Shown here: positions 1 to 14,400 of the stretch, one piece after another
Position numbering within the stretch: position 1 is the first letter of the stretch
Layout: each line of letters opens with the position of its first letter
Assembly (NCBI RefSeq): GCF_000003195.3
Contig: NC_012877.2
Location: 21,763,075-21,827,074 of the forward strand
Reading direction: 5' to 3'
Source of the DNA: Sorghum bicolor
Taxonomy: Eukaryota > Streptophyta > Magnoliopsida > Poales > Poaceae
Length of the DNA: 64,000 nucleotides
Position numbers and translations under genes: made by a program
The notes under the pieces: model-generated
What the model was told of the DNA's origin: nothing
The model's input: the letters and a program-made list of their open reading frames with translations, nothing else
Database searches by the model: none

Positions 1-2738
1 ATAGAAAAACCAATCCAAGGGAACTACTTTTGTTTTTGAGGTTTCCTTTTTAAGATCAGTCGGTAGCTCTGATATTGAAAATCTATTGACTGACACCTTT
101 CAAAACATTTTTTTGATTTGCACTGGCACAAATGGGTAAGAATCTTATTTCAGCATATAAGCATTATCTATGCAGCAAGAGGTTGCCCACAATGTAATCC
201 ATGGCACCAAAACAAACACCACTCACATTTCCATGAAATTTGGTAGAATTACAGATCCATGAGTCTTCTAACCTGTGACCAAAATTCATCTCAAAGAGGT
301 ACCATTTGTGTAGGCAGAACAAATACATACTAAACTTGTTCGGTGCTAAAACGGCAGCACTCCTGATTGGCAAGACATCTCTCAACTCCACAGTTTAATT
401 CACTATTTGATGAAATATATCCTTTGCGGTTGTCAATCCATCATTGCCTTGCTTAAGATTAGCCTTGTGACTAGCAACCAATCAATTGGCTCTCAGCACT
501 AAAGTTTCCAAAGCTCCACACTTAACCACAACAATTGCGGTTGACGCCTAACCATTAGTCACCCTCAAAGCCAGGAGATAAGGATTCATGATAAAGATGG
601 TTGACTTTAGTCGTATCACCACGATGCACATAAAGATCGAGACTTAGGAAAACTAGATCATAAGCACAATGGTGATGATCGATGCTTGTTCAACAGATAA
701 CTTGTCCAACATTAAGTGTCGTGTGTCCTTTGATTCGCCGTGGACGACCAATGTTGCTCATTAAATGACCATCATCATTGCAGGAATAGTTAAATAGTGT
801 CACTTGTCTACCATCTCTTGTAGTCCGTTAATGTTTATGTCAGTGACCCATTATTCAAAGGTAATCCTTTCTGTAACTTCATGGGTAATTCTCCTACTTG
901 CACATATAAGAATGTTCTGATATGATCTAAAGAGATAATTGAGGACAAACTCATGATGAGATGACACATTGGTGTAGTTCTATAATAGAGCATGGCTAGC
1001 GGCAACGATACCAGTGCGTGCCGAGCAGCACAACCATGTGTCGGCCGCCACAAGGGGCTCTCGGTTTCGTCACGGCACCATAAATCATTAACCAAGGCAC
1101 CATTACTGAACATACAACCTAAAGGAAATCTCTCATGGTAAAAATTGGGTTGCATAGCAGCGAGCACTTTGCAAAAGAGGGGCATCAAACTGAGATAGTC
1201 ATGAGATTAGAAGTCCACAAGGAGGTGATTTAAAACATAGTACTAGAGAACATAGATCAAATGAGATTAAGACGGATAAACACCCAGAGACTCAAGAGAG
1301 TTGGAGATAAAACGATTGAGATTTGAAAGATTGAGTCAATACACAGATTAGGGGATGGATACACAACATTCAAGAGCTAACAACCATGCACAAACTCAAG
1401 CTCTTTATCATTGGAATCTACTTGGAGATAACCATGAGATTAAAGTGACATGAGTGTTATTCTAAGATAAGGCTCTTCAACACTCGCATGCTTACTAAGG
1501 ACAAAAAGGTAACAACTACGACACTACCAAGTTAACAATAAATCCACTCATGCATCAAGGTTTTAAGCAAACATGTGAGAACATCAATCACACTATCTCC
1601 AACAATCATTACTAAGAATAAAATTTGCAGATATCAAGCAATCATCTAAAGCAACACTAGTACACTTGAAAATATAAAACATGATGGTAAGGTGTTTTTA
1701 TCTTTCACTTTCTTTTACTAGAAAGGTGTATGTCTCTTCTCTAGTTGTGAAAATAAAATTTTAACTTATGCTTAAAAGACTAGTCATCTTAGAGATGTGC
1801 ATCATACTGACAAGGTGCACAGATCAACCACAACACGGGCAAAACAAAGCTAATCACACCCTACCTTCAATTATAGCTATTCAAGCAACATGGAGCAAAG
1901 CATTGTATCTAACTGCACACAAGCAAGGTGACACACATTGATTCACAAGTTATTTATTACTAGAACAAGGGTGAGAGAAGCATAGTTATACATAAGGCAA
2001 CAATCATGATGATGCATGCTTCGTCCTATTCGTCCTCACAAAATAGCCAGCCTAAGGTGGCAATCACGTTTTATGTCGGTGGCATAACACGTACACTCTC
2101 GACATATAGCTAGTCGTAATATTCAATTTACGCATTCGTGGTTAGTGTACCTGGAGAAAATTCATTTCAGCCCACCCACAGTATGAAACATGCAGTACAA
2201 GATTTAAAAGCTATGCGCTCCACACACGTGTATCCCCATACCCGTATGTGTAGTGCTACTATCCACATCATCGTCCTAGCGACGGCATCGCCTCTAAGGA
2301 CGAAATCACCCATCATGCGGTACCTTATCATAGGCACATGTAAAATGTGCACATGATCCAGTACCAAAAGCACTTCCCTAGATCGGCGGTGTATCCGATC
2401 ATGCTCTCACAGCTCACACTTACCGAGGCGTAGAGGAAAAAGATCCATACATTACCGTTCAAATGAATGGCACTCATACTATTGCACGCCGTATGAGCAA
2501 CGAAATAGAAATATGATGCAGAAACCCCCAAGTCAGTACTTAAATAAGCCACCTAAAGGTCCTTACTTGGGCATAAAGGAAATGACCACTGGCATACTTA
2601 GATAAAACCATTTCAGATTTGAACACACCTATATCTACAATAGCTATAAGCTATCAAAAACTAATTTTAGAAAACAAAATCTTTTGTTTTAAACACACAT
2701 ATGACAAATTTAATGTTGAACCTTGCTTTGATACCAGC
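1..2738 (-). repeat. L-array internal region, copy 1 (partial)
   Basis: This is the 5' part (in element orientation) of the non-coding internal domain, near-identical to 8679-11417. It starts at the PBS beside the LTR at 2739 and runs leftward past the window edge. It is AT-rich with no retroviral protein motif. A 117-codon minus-strand frame (835-1188) has a counterpart in the other copy, but the copies are so similar that its survival says nothing about function. Confidence 0.8.
2721..2736 (-). promoter_or_regulatory. Primer binding site, copy 1 (initiator Met tRNA type)
   Basis: On the minus strand the sequence two bases inside the LTR edge reads TGGTATCAAAGCAAGG. It matches the usual plant Met-tRNA PBS (TGGTATCAGAGC...) with about two mismatches over 16 bases. 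This fixes the element orientation as minus and makes the LTR at 2739-7850 a 5' LTR for the internal copy to its left. Confidence 0.8.
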
Positions 2739-5700
2739 TGTAACAGAACCGCCCAATTTACAAGAGATCAACTACGAAAAACTCCCGCCAAAGCAGTTGC
2801 TTTACCGTAATCGAACTCTCGAAAACCCGGTAGTCCGTGAAATCACGAGGGATTTCAAACCAACCAACATACCAGCCAAGATCGTAGTGATTCAACATAA
2901 CAAGTCACATGTTACATCCATTTCACAAATAGTTTGACATACATCTGAGTTCAATATAGTTATTACAACTTAAGTTGAAAAGTAGCGGAAGCAAAGTAAT
3001 TTCAAACTAATATTGCCCTCATTCCAAATACATGCCAGTATCCAGGTCAATTCCAACAAAAGCAGTACAGATAAGGTAACTAAGAAGGATCATGCCCATG
3101 ATCTTACTCCTCAAATATGGTAGGAGTCATCCAACTCTTGCAGTAGCCATGATACATCACAACCTGCAACAAGTGGGAGTAAACCCTGAGTATGAGAAGG
3201 TACTCAGCTAGACTTACCCGTCATAAACCAGAAATAATATGACTCCAAGGAGTATGCAAGGCTTTATTGGTGGAGCTAGCTTGACAACACTTTTTGCATA
3301 AAAAGCTTAAGTTGCAACTAAGTAACCTTTCAGGTATTTGGCTCAAGTTAATAATCATTAACCTGTCATCTAGATTAGCACCTGTACTAAAGCAATCACT
3401 TGATTACGATATAATCATAGTACCCATATTTGATGTGGCATTACCAACATCATCATACCATAACCATCCAAGTGTTCCATAAACATTACTACGATGACGA
3501 AGCTCAAGTCAAGTGCTCACTATCCAGGAGCGATAGCGATTCGAATTGATTTCTAACCAGCTGGCGAGTTTATTCCCCACACAAACCACACTCATTGATC
3601 AAGTGAGCTATAGATCACCGTATTGCACTATCCAGGACCAATTTGCGGGTTCGACAGGCACCGCCCGTACCCGAGGACCGTTCCGGCGACCGAGGTATCC
3701 AAGGTATACCAAGGTTGCGCGCCGCGCCCTCGTCGTTCTCCTCAACCATCACCAATACAGCGCGTACATCGGGCCGATTCCCGGCCCGGATAGTGCTCAG
3801 GCTTCGCGGTCGGAATGACTTATCCTTCCAGCTAAGTGTGGGGCATGCGTTCAACATGACAAGAGGGCCGTCAACGATCGGTCCTTAATCGACACAGGCG
3901 GGGATAGATAGGCACCCAAGACCTCCATGTCTTGTTACTTCTCTATCATCGTCCCACCCGGTCTCCAATTATTCATCCTCATCACTTGGTTATTTCCATG
4001 ATAGCATATATAGCCAACCTTGTCAGGTATCCACCTATCTCGCTTAGGTGATAGGACATCACCTGGCTTCTACCGGTCTAAGGATGACTAAGCATTTAGA
4101 TTCGATCCTGAATTTACATAGGGTTATAGGTATATTTGCTGGACAAGGAGTGATATATGCAGCAAGGGTTTCACCCAACTCCTATACTTAATGCAACAAT
4201 ACATATATAACATATATTCTCAATTGCATTCAAAAGTAGTGGGAGACTTATAATGCTCCGGGGCTTGCCTGGGATCAACACTGAGACAGTTCAGTTAGTT
4301 GCTCCATCTTGATGACATCTTAGGTCGCAACACTTGCTTAGTCCTTCCACCTTCGGGATGGGTCCACCCAACACCGTCTTCGAGTTTGTTCCCACACCAA
4401 GACCTTCATGTGATACATCTATCACACCTAGATGAGATGCAAGATGCAAGTGCATGAATATGTGGAATAGTGACACAACATGCATTACATAAAAGTATGC
4501 AAGACACATGCCTCTAAGTTATTTAACTAACATCACACAACCAAATATTTAGAAAACATATTAATCACAACACAAGTTTAACAAGTTTACAAGTGTATTA
4601 CTTAATCACCGCTCAAGACATGTATCATAGTTAGCACACAAAGTAAAGCAATCAAGCATTCATGTATTTCAGCAATTCTGGACATACATGCAACAACTCA
4701 GTAAATAAATCATAACTGGAGTTACACAACTCCAAAAACTATGCAATAGGACATTCTGGAAAGATTATCAAATTATCTACAATTCATCTTTAATCATATT
4801 AGCATGATTAACAAGTTAACCAAGTCAAACATGCATGACCATATAATCTGGTCCAGGTATTTCCAGAGAACAAGCATTTTAAAGGATGAAATTCATACTA
4901 CTGTAACTCACAAACCACTTAGCCAAATGATATGAAACTTTACCACAATATATATTAGTTAATTATCTACATATTTTCTATATACAAGTTTCACAGCAAA
5001 CATAATTTATATCATGGTATTAATTGCATAAATAAAACTGCTCATGCTGCCAAACAGTAGAAGTACAATTACAAACAGAAAACTGATAGGCAATTCAAAG
5101 CAGCATAACTGGAGTTGTAGACATCCAGCCAACATGATTATTATATTTTTCGAAAGCTTATAAAGTTACCTACAACTTTCTTATTATCATCTAAATATGA
5201 ATCTAGAGTTAACAAGGTCAATTAATCCCATAAGGACATCTCTGTCTAAAACATAGACAGAATCTGTCATGCTAAATTAAACAGCTCTAACTTGAGGTTC
5301 ACAAGTCCATAATTTATGGTTTTGTACTTTCTAGAAAGCTTATGAAATTGTGAACAACTTTGTTATAAACATCTAGAGCTAAATCTACCACTAAACAAGG
5401 TCGTACATTACAAACAATGCAACCCTGTCTGGGTTTAGACAGAAACTGGAACAGTACTTTAAACCACTATAACTAAACATGTGCATAACCAAAAATTGTG
5501 CTATTTATCTTTTTGGAAAGCTTATGAAAAGTACTACAACTTATATATTTTTATCCAGGCAAGATTCACAACTTAACTGAGCCAAACAATACAAACATGC
5601 AGATCCACTCAGAATAGGAGCAAAGCAACACATGACATTTGTTATTTCTATAACTCTTAATCTGCCATTCCTAAATTCATGAAACATTTACCAGACATCA

Positions 5701-7850
5701 ATTATCATATGGAAAGCATGTCACAATATTTCCATATTTCTTTGAGCCATACTACAGCAGTTATGAAAAAGACAAATCTAACAAGCAGTTAAAACCTAAC
5801 TGCATAAATCTATTTTTACGACTAAAACTTCAAACTAAACCATGCCATATTATAGATCTACTGCATATAGAATTTCACAAGGATTCCAAAAAGTCCACAT
5901 TTTCTATTTTACGAGTTCTCTATGAATTACTATGCATTTTCAAAGTTTATACAAGAAATCTGCAAAAATAAAGGATAAAGGAAAACGACTTTGCACCGGG
6001 AACCCTGAGTTTTCCACGAATCAACCGCAGTCCAAACGCACTGAGTCTGTGGTTCGCATGTGGAACCCTGAGTTGTTTCACATTTCAGCACGAGGTCCCT
6101 GGTCGCCCAGAAAACAGAGGACTCGCCGGAGCTTCCTGTTCCGGCGGAAGGAGGGCACATCGACGGTAGGGAAGTTGATGGGGAGCCTTAGGGGGATCGT
6201 GCGCACTTGCTGGTCGCCTTGCCTTGCTCCATTGCGGCCCGAAGCGAGCCGGCCACATGCACAGGCGTCCTGGTGGCGGACATGCCGGCGGCGGCGGTCT
6301 TCTAGTGGTTCTTCGGCTCGGCTGAGGTGCGCTGGCCGGAGAGTCAGAAGAGGTCAAGGTGGTGGTGCATGTGGCTATGGCTATGGGGGCATGGGAGAGC
6401 GAGAACGGCTGCGGCCGGAGCTCGCTGGCGGCCATGGCGACTCTGCTGCACAAGAGCGACGAGAGAGAGTTAGAGAGGGGCGAGAGAGAGTGGGGAACGA
6501 CTGAGGGAGCGCAAGGCGAGCTCGACCCGCACTCAGCTCTCCCCATCGAGCAGCAGGCGATGGCAGAGAGGCGCAGCGCAGCTCGGTGCATGGAGGACAC
6601 GCACCAGACGCGCGTCGCCCACAGGCGCAATTCATCGAGCACGTGGCGGGCGACGAAGTAGGGAAGGTGGGACACCGGTTTGGGCCACTTCTGCTCCGAA
6701 GTAGACCTTGGGCCTAAAACGAAGTTTGCTCACCACGACGTGCACTACAACTTTGATTAAGACACCAAGATCATTAGACCAACAGATTAAGAGATAATTA
6801 GATGCCAATTCACAAGTGTCAACGTATTGATGGTGATTAGAAAAACCAAGAATTGATGATCCAAACCATATCAAACTTGATGCAACTTTTTACATGACCT
6901 TCTCCAAGTAATTGTCCACCACTTTTATTCTTGGACCAACTTTAGTTGCTTAACAAAAACACGAGAACGCGGCATGCCAACGGGTCGACGTCCGTTTAGT
7001 AATAAATTAATCTTTTGCTGTTTTGGGAGCTATTTTTGAACATCCAAACGAACTCCAAATTTGATAACACTTGATCCATTGGTTTTATCAAGAAGAGTAC
7101 TCCAACTCATATTAAGGAATCTAATTGAGTTACTATACGAATTTGGATGCCAAAATGTCACAAAGAAACTAACTTGCTGTTGTCACTTTCCGGGACTTAG
7201 AATTATTTCTCAGGGCTAAAAAGCAGCAGCTGATTCGAACTTGGAGCCTTTATTTGAACTATTTGCATGCTGATTTGGTTCTTGACCCTTGAATAAAGTT
7301 TCTTCTACACAAGCAAAACTACAACTTTCATTTAGGGTCAAACCTCATAACTGCAACAGACGTCAATATTTCACTTTGGTCAATGCAGTAACCCGATAAA
7401 GCTCCAAATAGGATTTTAGGCCAATTGAAGCATTTTCTTGACATAAGTTCAACATGAACCCTTCATGACTTTTGTTGTATAATTCATCTAGAGTCCTATG
7501 AGCAAGTTTGGAGGGGTTGGTTCATGACCCATGATTCTATTTCCTTAATAGACCTATTCCAACAATGATATAACTTATCATTTCATGTGACTTCTTGATT
7601 CCAAACTTAACCAAACCTTTCCAGAGACCAACATAGATTGGGATGGATATAAGACACATGTAAAAGGTTCCATTAGCATCATCAAAGCATACCTTTTAAA
7701 AAGGCATATATGCAAGCAAGGTTGCATCCACCAAGCCCAAGTTAGGGTTTACTTTCATAGATTGACTTTGACCTCTTTATTACCATTGAACTTGTCATGT
7801 TTGAACTCAAACCTAGTACTTAGCAAGTGACAAACACCTGGGGTGTTACA
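2739..7850 (-). repeat. L-family LTR, copy 1 (5,112 bp, shared by two internal regions)
   Basis: On the plus strand it begins TGTAACAGAACC and ends GGTGTTACA, so it has TG...CA ends in both orientations. A PBS lies on its left and a polypurine tract on its right, meaning it serves as 5' LTR for the left internal copy and 3' LTR for the right one. Most of it is AT-rich. A GC-rich block at about 5990-6690 contains a CT-rich leader and a short minus-strand frame. The second LTR (11418-16497) differs by scattered substitutions and small indels, including a 30-bp deletion in the GC-rich block. Confidence 0.88.
6085..6435 (-). CDS. Small ORF in the GC-rich block of L LTR copy 1 (116 codons)
   Basis: I do not recognise this protein. 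On the minus strand a CT-rich leader (complement of about 6456-6505) is followed by an ATG in a strong plant context (GCCATGGCC, start at 6435). The frame is open for 116 codons and is rich in Pro, Arg, Ser and Ala (for example RRPPPPACPPP). No domain, signal peptide or membrane segment is evident. The other LTR keeps the same frame (14763-15083) despite a 30-bp deletion, which is a multiple of three. In the LTR orientation this would lie in the 5' part of the element transcript, so it could be a leader ORF. It could also be chance coding potential in a GC-rich island. Confidence 0.3.
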   Translation of the reverse strand: MAASELRPQPFSLSHAPIAIATCTTTLTSSDSPASAPQPSRRTTRRPPPPACPPPGRLCMWPARFGPQWSKARRPASAHDPPKAPHQLPYRRCALLPPEQEAPASPLFSGRPGTSC

Positions 7851-7868
7851 GCCTTCCCCCCTTAAAAG
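7851..7868 (-). promoter_or_regulatory. Polypurine tract of L-array
   Basis: On the minus strand CTTTTAAGGGGGGAAGGC lies directly before the LTR start TGTAACACC. This is the expected place and composition for the plus-strand primer of reverse transcription, and it marks 7850 as the LTR edge. Confidence 0.8.
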
Positions 7869-10800
7869 AATATCGTCTCGAGATTCGGTGCAAAAGACTT
7901 TCAATGGAAGAAAACAATGTCACGCATTTTCCAACATTAGCGATAGCAGTGTTCGACTTAGCTTAGAACATCAGAGAAGCTAACTTGATCCAAACATTTT
8001 CTGATACTTGCCCTTCATAGTAAACCTTTATTTGGAGAATCTCCCTTTTTGTTTGACTTTAGTGAAGCATTGTTACTTTGGGAGGACTCCAAGACAAATT
8101 GTTCCATGTACTTTGTTCCTGGTGTATAAACTGTGGTTTAGAGCATAAGGAGCTACTTGTACCATTAGCTTCTTTAGTGAAACTAATGCAAGCCATACGA
8201 ACTTCACACCACTTCACAAGCTTCTAAGGGTTGCACATTATAGTGATTCCAGGCTCATTCACAAGATTTGAAAAGCAGTCCTCTACCAAAATGGTTGGAG
8301 TGTAACTTTCCATGCATGCAGTTCTCTTTCTCTAATGACAACATTGTACTGACCACCCGATTAAGAGAACAGTGAATGTGATAGCTGACTCTGTTGGTTT
8401 CATGCCTTCCATGATCATTTACTTTAATGGGATTCTTGTATCCAAACAACAACAGTTATCTGGGTTGAATCAGATGTAACTTCTTGGGTAACACAAAGAA
8501 GGTAACCAAGTCATGTAAGAATTGGATAACCACTACTGACAAAGGATGATAGTGGGGTCCATAGGTCTCCAACTGTTGCAAGTGTTCAACCAACTAAAGA
8601 AATAGTTTACCACCAAGTAGGTTAAGCATGACCTTTCTTCATGATGCAGTTGCATAAGAGTTAGGTTGACTTGTACCATAGAAAAACCAATCCAAGGGAA
8701 CTACTTTTGTTTTTGAGGTTTCCTTTTTAAGATCAGTCGGTAGCTCTGATATTGAAAATCTATTGACTGACACCTTTCAAAACATTTTTTGATTTGCACT
8801 GGCACAAATGGGTACAAAGAATCTTATTTCAACATATAAGCATTATCTATGCAGCAAGACATTGCCCACAATGTAATCCATGGCACCAAAACAAACACCA
8901 CTCACATTTCCATGAAATTTGGTAGAATATAGATCCATGAGTCTTCTAACCTCTGACCAAAATTCATCTCAAAGAGGTACCATTTGTGTAGGCAGAACAT
9001 ATACATACTAAACTTGTTCGGTTGTAAAACGGCAGCATTCCTGACTGACAAGACATCTCTCAACTCCACAGTTTAATTCACTATTTGATGAAATATATCC
9101 TTTGCGGTTGTCAATCCATCATTGCCTTGCTTAAGATTAGCCTTGTGACTAGCAACCAATCAATTGGCTCTCAGCACTAAAGTTTCCAACGCTCCACACT
9201 TAACCACAACAATTGCGGTTGACGCCTAACCATTAGTCACCCTCAAAGCCAGGAGATAAGGATTCATGATAAAGATGGTTGACATTAGTCGTATCACCAC
9301 GATGCACATAAAGATCAAGACTTAGGAAAACTAGATCATAAGCACAATGGTGATGATCGATGCTTGTTCAACAGATAACTTGTCCAACATTAAGTGTCGT
9401 GTGTCCTTTGATTCGCCGTGGACGACCAATGTTGCTCATTAAATGACCATCATCATTGCAGGAATAGTTAAATAGTGTCACTTGTCTACCATCTCTTGTA
9501 GTCCGTTAATGTTTATGTCAGTGACCCATTATTCAAAGGTAATCCTTTTTGTAACTTCATGGGTAATTCTCCTACTTGCACATATAAGAATCTTCTGATA
9601 TGATCTAAAGAGATAATTGAGGACAAACTCATGATGAGATGACACATTGGTGTAGTTCTATAATAGAGCATGGCTAGCGACAACGATACCAGTGCGTGCC
9701 GAGCAGCACAACCATGTGTCGGCCGCCACAAGGGGCTCTCGGTTTCGTCACGGCACCATAAATCATTAACCAAGGCACCATTACTGAACATACAACCTAA
9801 AGTAAATCTCTCATGGTAAAAATTGGGTTGCATAGCAGCGAGCACTTTGCAAAAGAGGGGCATCAAACTGAGATAGTCATGAGATTAGAAGTCCACAAGG
9901 AGGTGATTTAAAACATAGTACTAGAGAACATAGATCACATGAGATTAAGACGGATAAACACCCAGAGACTCAAGAGAGTTGGAGATAAAACGATTGAGAT
10001 TTGAAAGATTGAGTCAATACATAGATTAGGGGATGGATACACAACATTCAAGAGCAAACAACCATGCACAAACTCAAGCTCTTTATCATTGGAATCTACT
10101 TGGAGATAACCATGAGATTAAAGTGACATGAGTGTTATTCTAAGATAAGGCTCTTCAACACTCGCATGCTTACTAAGGACAAAAAGGTAACAACTACGAC
10201 ACTACCAAGTTAACAATAAATCCACTCATGCATCAAGGTTTTAAGCAAACATGTGAGAACATCAATCACACTATCTCCAACAATCATTACTAAGAACAAA
10301 ATTTGCAGATATCAAGCAATCATCTAAAGCAACACTAGTACACTTGAACATATAAAACATGATTGTAAGGTGTTTTTATCTTTCACTTTCTTTTACTAGA
10401 AAGGTGTATGTCTCTTCTCTAGTTGTGAAAACAAAATTTTAACTTATGCTTAAAAGACTAGTCATCTTAGAGATGTGCATCATACTGACAAGGTGCACAG
10501 ATCAACCACAACACGGGCAAAACAAAGCTAATCACACCCTACCTTCAATTATAGCTATTCAAGCAACATGGAGCAAAGCATTGTATCTAACTGCACAAAA
10601 GCAAGGTGACACACATTGATTCACAAGTTATTTATTACTAGAACAAGGGTGAGAGAAGCATAGTTATACATAAGGCAACAATCATGATGATGCATGCTTC
10701 GTCTTATTCGTCCTCACAAAATTGCCAGCCTAAGGTGGCAATCACGTTTTATGTCGGTGGCATAACACGTACACTCTCGACATATAGCTAGTCGTAATAT

Positions 10801-11399
10801 TCAATTTACACATTCGTGGTTCGTGTACCTGCAGAAAATTCATTTCAGCCCACCCACAGTATGAAACATGCAGTACAAGATTTAAAAGCTATGCGCTCCA
10901 CACTCGTGTATCCCCATACCCGTATGTGTAGTGCTACTACCCACATCATCGTCCTAGCGACGGCATCGCCTCTAAGGACGAAATCACCCATCATGCGGTA
11001 CCTTATCATAGGCACATGTAAAATGTGCACATGATCCAGTACCAAAAGCACTTCCCTAGATCGGCGGTGTATCCGATCATGCTCTCACAGCTCACACTTA
11101 CCGAGGCGTAGAGGAAAAATGATCCACATATTACCATTCAAATGAATGGCACTCATACTATTGCACGCCGTATGAGCAACGAAATAGAAATATGATGCAG
11201 AAACCCCCAAGTCAGTACTTAAATAAGCCACCTAAAGGTCCTTATTTGGGCATAAAGGAAATGACCACTGGCATACGTAGATAAAACCATTTCAGATTTG
11301 AACACACCTATATCTACAATAGCTATAAGCTATCAAAAACTAATTTTAGAAAACAAAATCTTTTGTTTTAAATACACATATGACAAGTTTAATGTTGAA

Positions 11400-11415
11400 C
11401 CTTGCTTTGATACCA
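11400..11415 (-). promoter_or_regulatory. Primer binding site, copy 2 (initiator Met tRNA type)
   Basis: Identical to the PBS at 2721-2736 and in the same position two bases from the LTR edge at 11418. Confidence 0.8.
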
Positions 11416-11417
11416 GC

Positions 11418-14400
11418 TGTAACAGAACCGCCCAATTTACAAGAGATCAACTACAAAAACTCCCGCCAAAGCAGTTGCTTTACCGTAATCGAACTCTCGA
11501 AAACCCGGTAGTCCGTGAAATCACGAGGGATTTCAAACCAACCAACATACCAGCCAAGATCGTAGTGATTCAACATAACAAGTCACATGTTACATCCATT
11601 TCACAAATAGTTTGACATACATCTGAGTTCAATATAGTTATTACAACTTAAGTTGAAAAGTAGCGGAAGCAAAGTAATTTGAAACTAATATTGCCCTCAT
11701 TCCAAATACATGCCAGTATCCAGGTCAATTCCAACAAAAGCAGTATAGATAAGGTAACTAGGAAGGATCATGCCCATGATCTTACTCCTCTAATATGGTA
11801 GGAGTCATCCAACTCTTGCAGTAGCCATGATACATCACAACCTGCAACAAGTGGGAGTAAACCCTGAGTATGAGAAGGTACTCAGCTAGACTTACCCGTC
11901 ATAAACCAGAAATAATATGACTCCAAGGAGTATGCAAGGCTTTATTGGTGGAGCTAGCTTGACAACACTTTTTGCATAAAAAGCTTAAGTTGCAACTAAG
12001 TAACCTTTCAGGTATTTGGCTCAAGTTAATAATCATTAACCTGTCATCTAGATTAGCACCTGTACTAAAGCAATCACTTGATTATGATACAATCATAGTA
12101 CCCATATTTGATGTGGCATTACCAACATCATCATACCATAACCATCCAAGTGTTCCATAAACATTACTACGATGACGAAGCTCAAGTCAAGTGCTCACTA
12201 TCCAGGAGCGATGGCGATTCGAATCGAATTCTAACCAGCTGGCGAGTTTATTCCCCACACAAACCACACTCATTGATCAAGTGAGCTACAGATCACCGTA
12301 TTGCACTATCCAGGACCAATTCGCGGGTTCGACAGGCACCGCCCGTACTCGAGGACCGTTCCGGCAACCGAGGTATCCAAGGTATACCAAGGTTGCGTGC
12401 CGCGCCCTCGTCGTTCTCCTCAACCATCACCAATACAGCGCGTACATCGGGCCGATTCCCGGCCCGGATAGTGCTCAGGCCTCGCGGTCGGAACGACTTA
12501 TCCTTCCTGCTAAGTGTGGGGCATGCGTTCAACATGACAAGAGGGCCGTCAACGATCGGTCCTTAATCGACACAGGCGGGGATAGATAGGCACCCAAGAC
12601 CTCCATGTCTTGTTACTTCTCTATCATCGTCCCGCCCGGTCTCCAATTATTCATCCTCATCACTTGGTTATTTCCATGATAGCATATATAGCCAACCTTG
12701 TCAGGTATCCACCTATCTCGCTCAGGTGATAGGACATCACCTGGCTTCTACCGGTCTAAGCATGACTAAGCATTTAGATTCGATCCTGAATCTACATAGG
12801 GTTATAGGTATATTTGCTGGAAAAGGAGTGATATATGCAGCAAGGGTTTCACCCAACTCCTATACTTAATGCAACAATACATATATAACATATATTCTCA
12901 ATTGCATTCAAAAGTAGTGGGAGACTTATAATGCTCCGGGGCTTGCCTGGGATCAACACTGAGTCAGTTCAGTTAGTTGCTCCATCTTGATGACATCTTA
13001 GGTCGCAACACTTGCTTAGTCCTTCCACCTTCGGGATGGGTCCACCCAACACCGTCTTCGAGTTTGTTCCCACACCAAGACCATCACGTGATACATCTAT
13101 CGCACCTAGATGAGATGCAAGATGCAAGTGCATGAATATGCGGAATAGTGACACAACATGCATTACATAAAAGTATGCAAGACACATGCCTCTAAGTTAT
13201 GTAACTAACATCACACAACCAAATATTTAGAAAACATATTAATCACAACACAAGTTTAACAAGTTTACAAGTGTATTACTTAATCACCGCTAAGGACATG
13301 TATCATAGTTAGCACACAAAGTAAAGCAATCAAGCATTCATGTATTTCAGCAATTCTGGACATACATGCAACAACTCAGTAAATAAATCATAACTGGAGT
13401 TACACAACTCCAAAAACTATGCAATAGGACATTCTGGAAAGATTATCAAATTATCTACAATTCATATTTAATCATATTAGCATGATTAACAAGTTAACCA
13501 AGTCAAACATGCATGACCATATAATCTGGTCCAGGTATTTCCAGAGAACAAGCATTTTAAAGGATAAAATTCATACTACTGTAACTCACAAACCACTTAG
13601 CCAAATGATATGAAACTTTACCACAATATATATTAGTTAATTATCTACATATTTTCTATATACAAGTTTCACAGCAAACATAATTTATATAATGGTATTA
13701 ATTGCATAAATAAAACTGCTCATGCTGCCAAACAGTAGAAGTACAATTACAAACAGAAAACTGATAGGCAATTCAAAGCAGCATAACTGGAGTTGTAGAC
13801 CTCCAGCCAACATGATTCTTATATTTTTGGAAAGCTTATAAAGTTACCTAACACTTTCGTATTATCATCTAAATATGAATCTGGAGTTAACAAGGTCAAT
13901 TAATCCCATAAGGACATCTCTGTATAAAACATAGACAGAATCTGTCATGCTACATTAAACAGCTCTAACTTGAGGTTCACATGTCCATAATTTATGGTTG
14001 TGTACTTTCTAGAAAGCTTACGAAATTGTGAACAACTTTGTTATAAACATCTAGAGCTAAATCTACCACTAAACAAGGTCGTACATTACAAACAATGCAA
14101 CCCTGTCTGGGTTTAGACAGAAACTGGAACAGTACTTTAAACCACTATAACTAAACATGTGCATAACCAAAAATTGTGCTATTTATCTTTTTGGAAAGCT
14201 TATGAAAAGTACTACAACTTATATATTTTTATCCAGGCAAGATTCACAATTTAACGGAGCCAAACAATACAAACATGCAGATCCACTCAGAATAGGAGCA
14301 AAGCAACACATGACATTTGTTATTTTTATAACTCTTAATCTGCCATTCCTAAATTCATGAAACAATTACCAGACATCAACTATCATATGGAAAGCATGTC

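Larger units (their letters stand above)
7851..11417 (-). repeat. L-array internal region, copy 2 (complete, 3,567 bp, non-coding)
   Basis: This segment is bounded by a PBS on the right (11400-11415) and a polypurine tract on the left (7851-7868), so it is a complete internal domain. It is shorter than either LTR. I found no zinc knuckle, retropepsin, YxDD, RNase H or integrase motif in any frame. The longest frames (such as 9513-9866 minus, 117 codons) resemble no retroelement protein. Mobility would therefore depend on proteins from another element. Confidence 0.82.

Noticed and set aside
835..1188. 117-codon minus-strand frame in the L internal region, repeated at 9513-9866
   Set aside because: No recognisable motif, and both copies are nearly identical throughout, so conservation of the frame is not informative.
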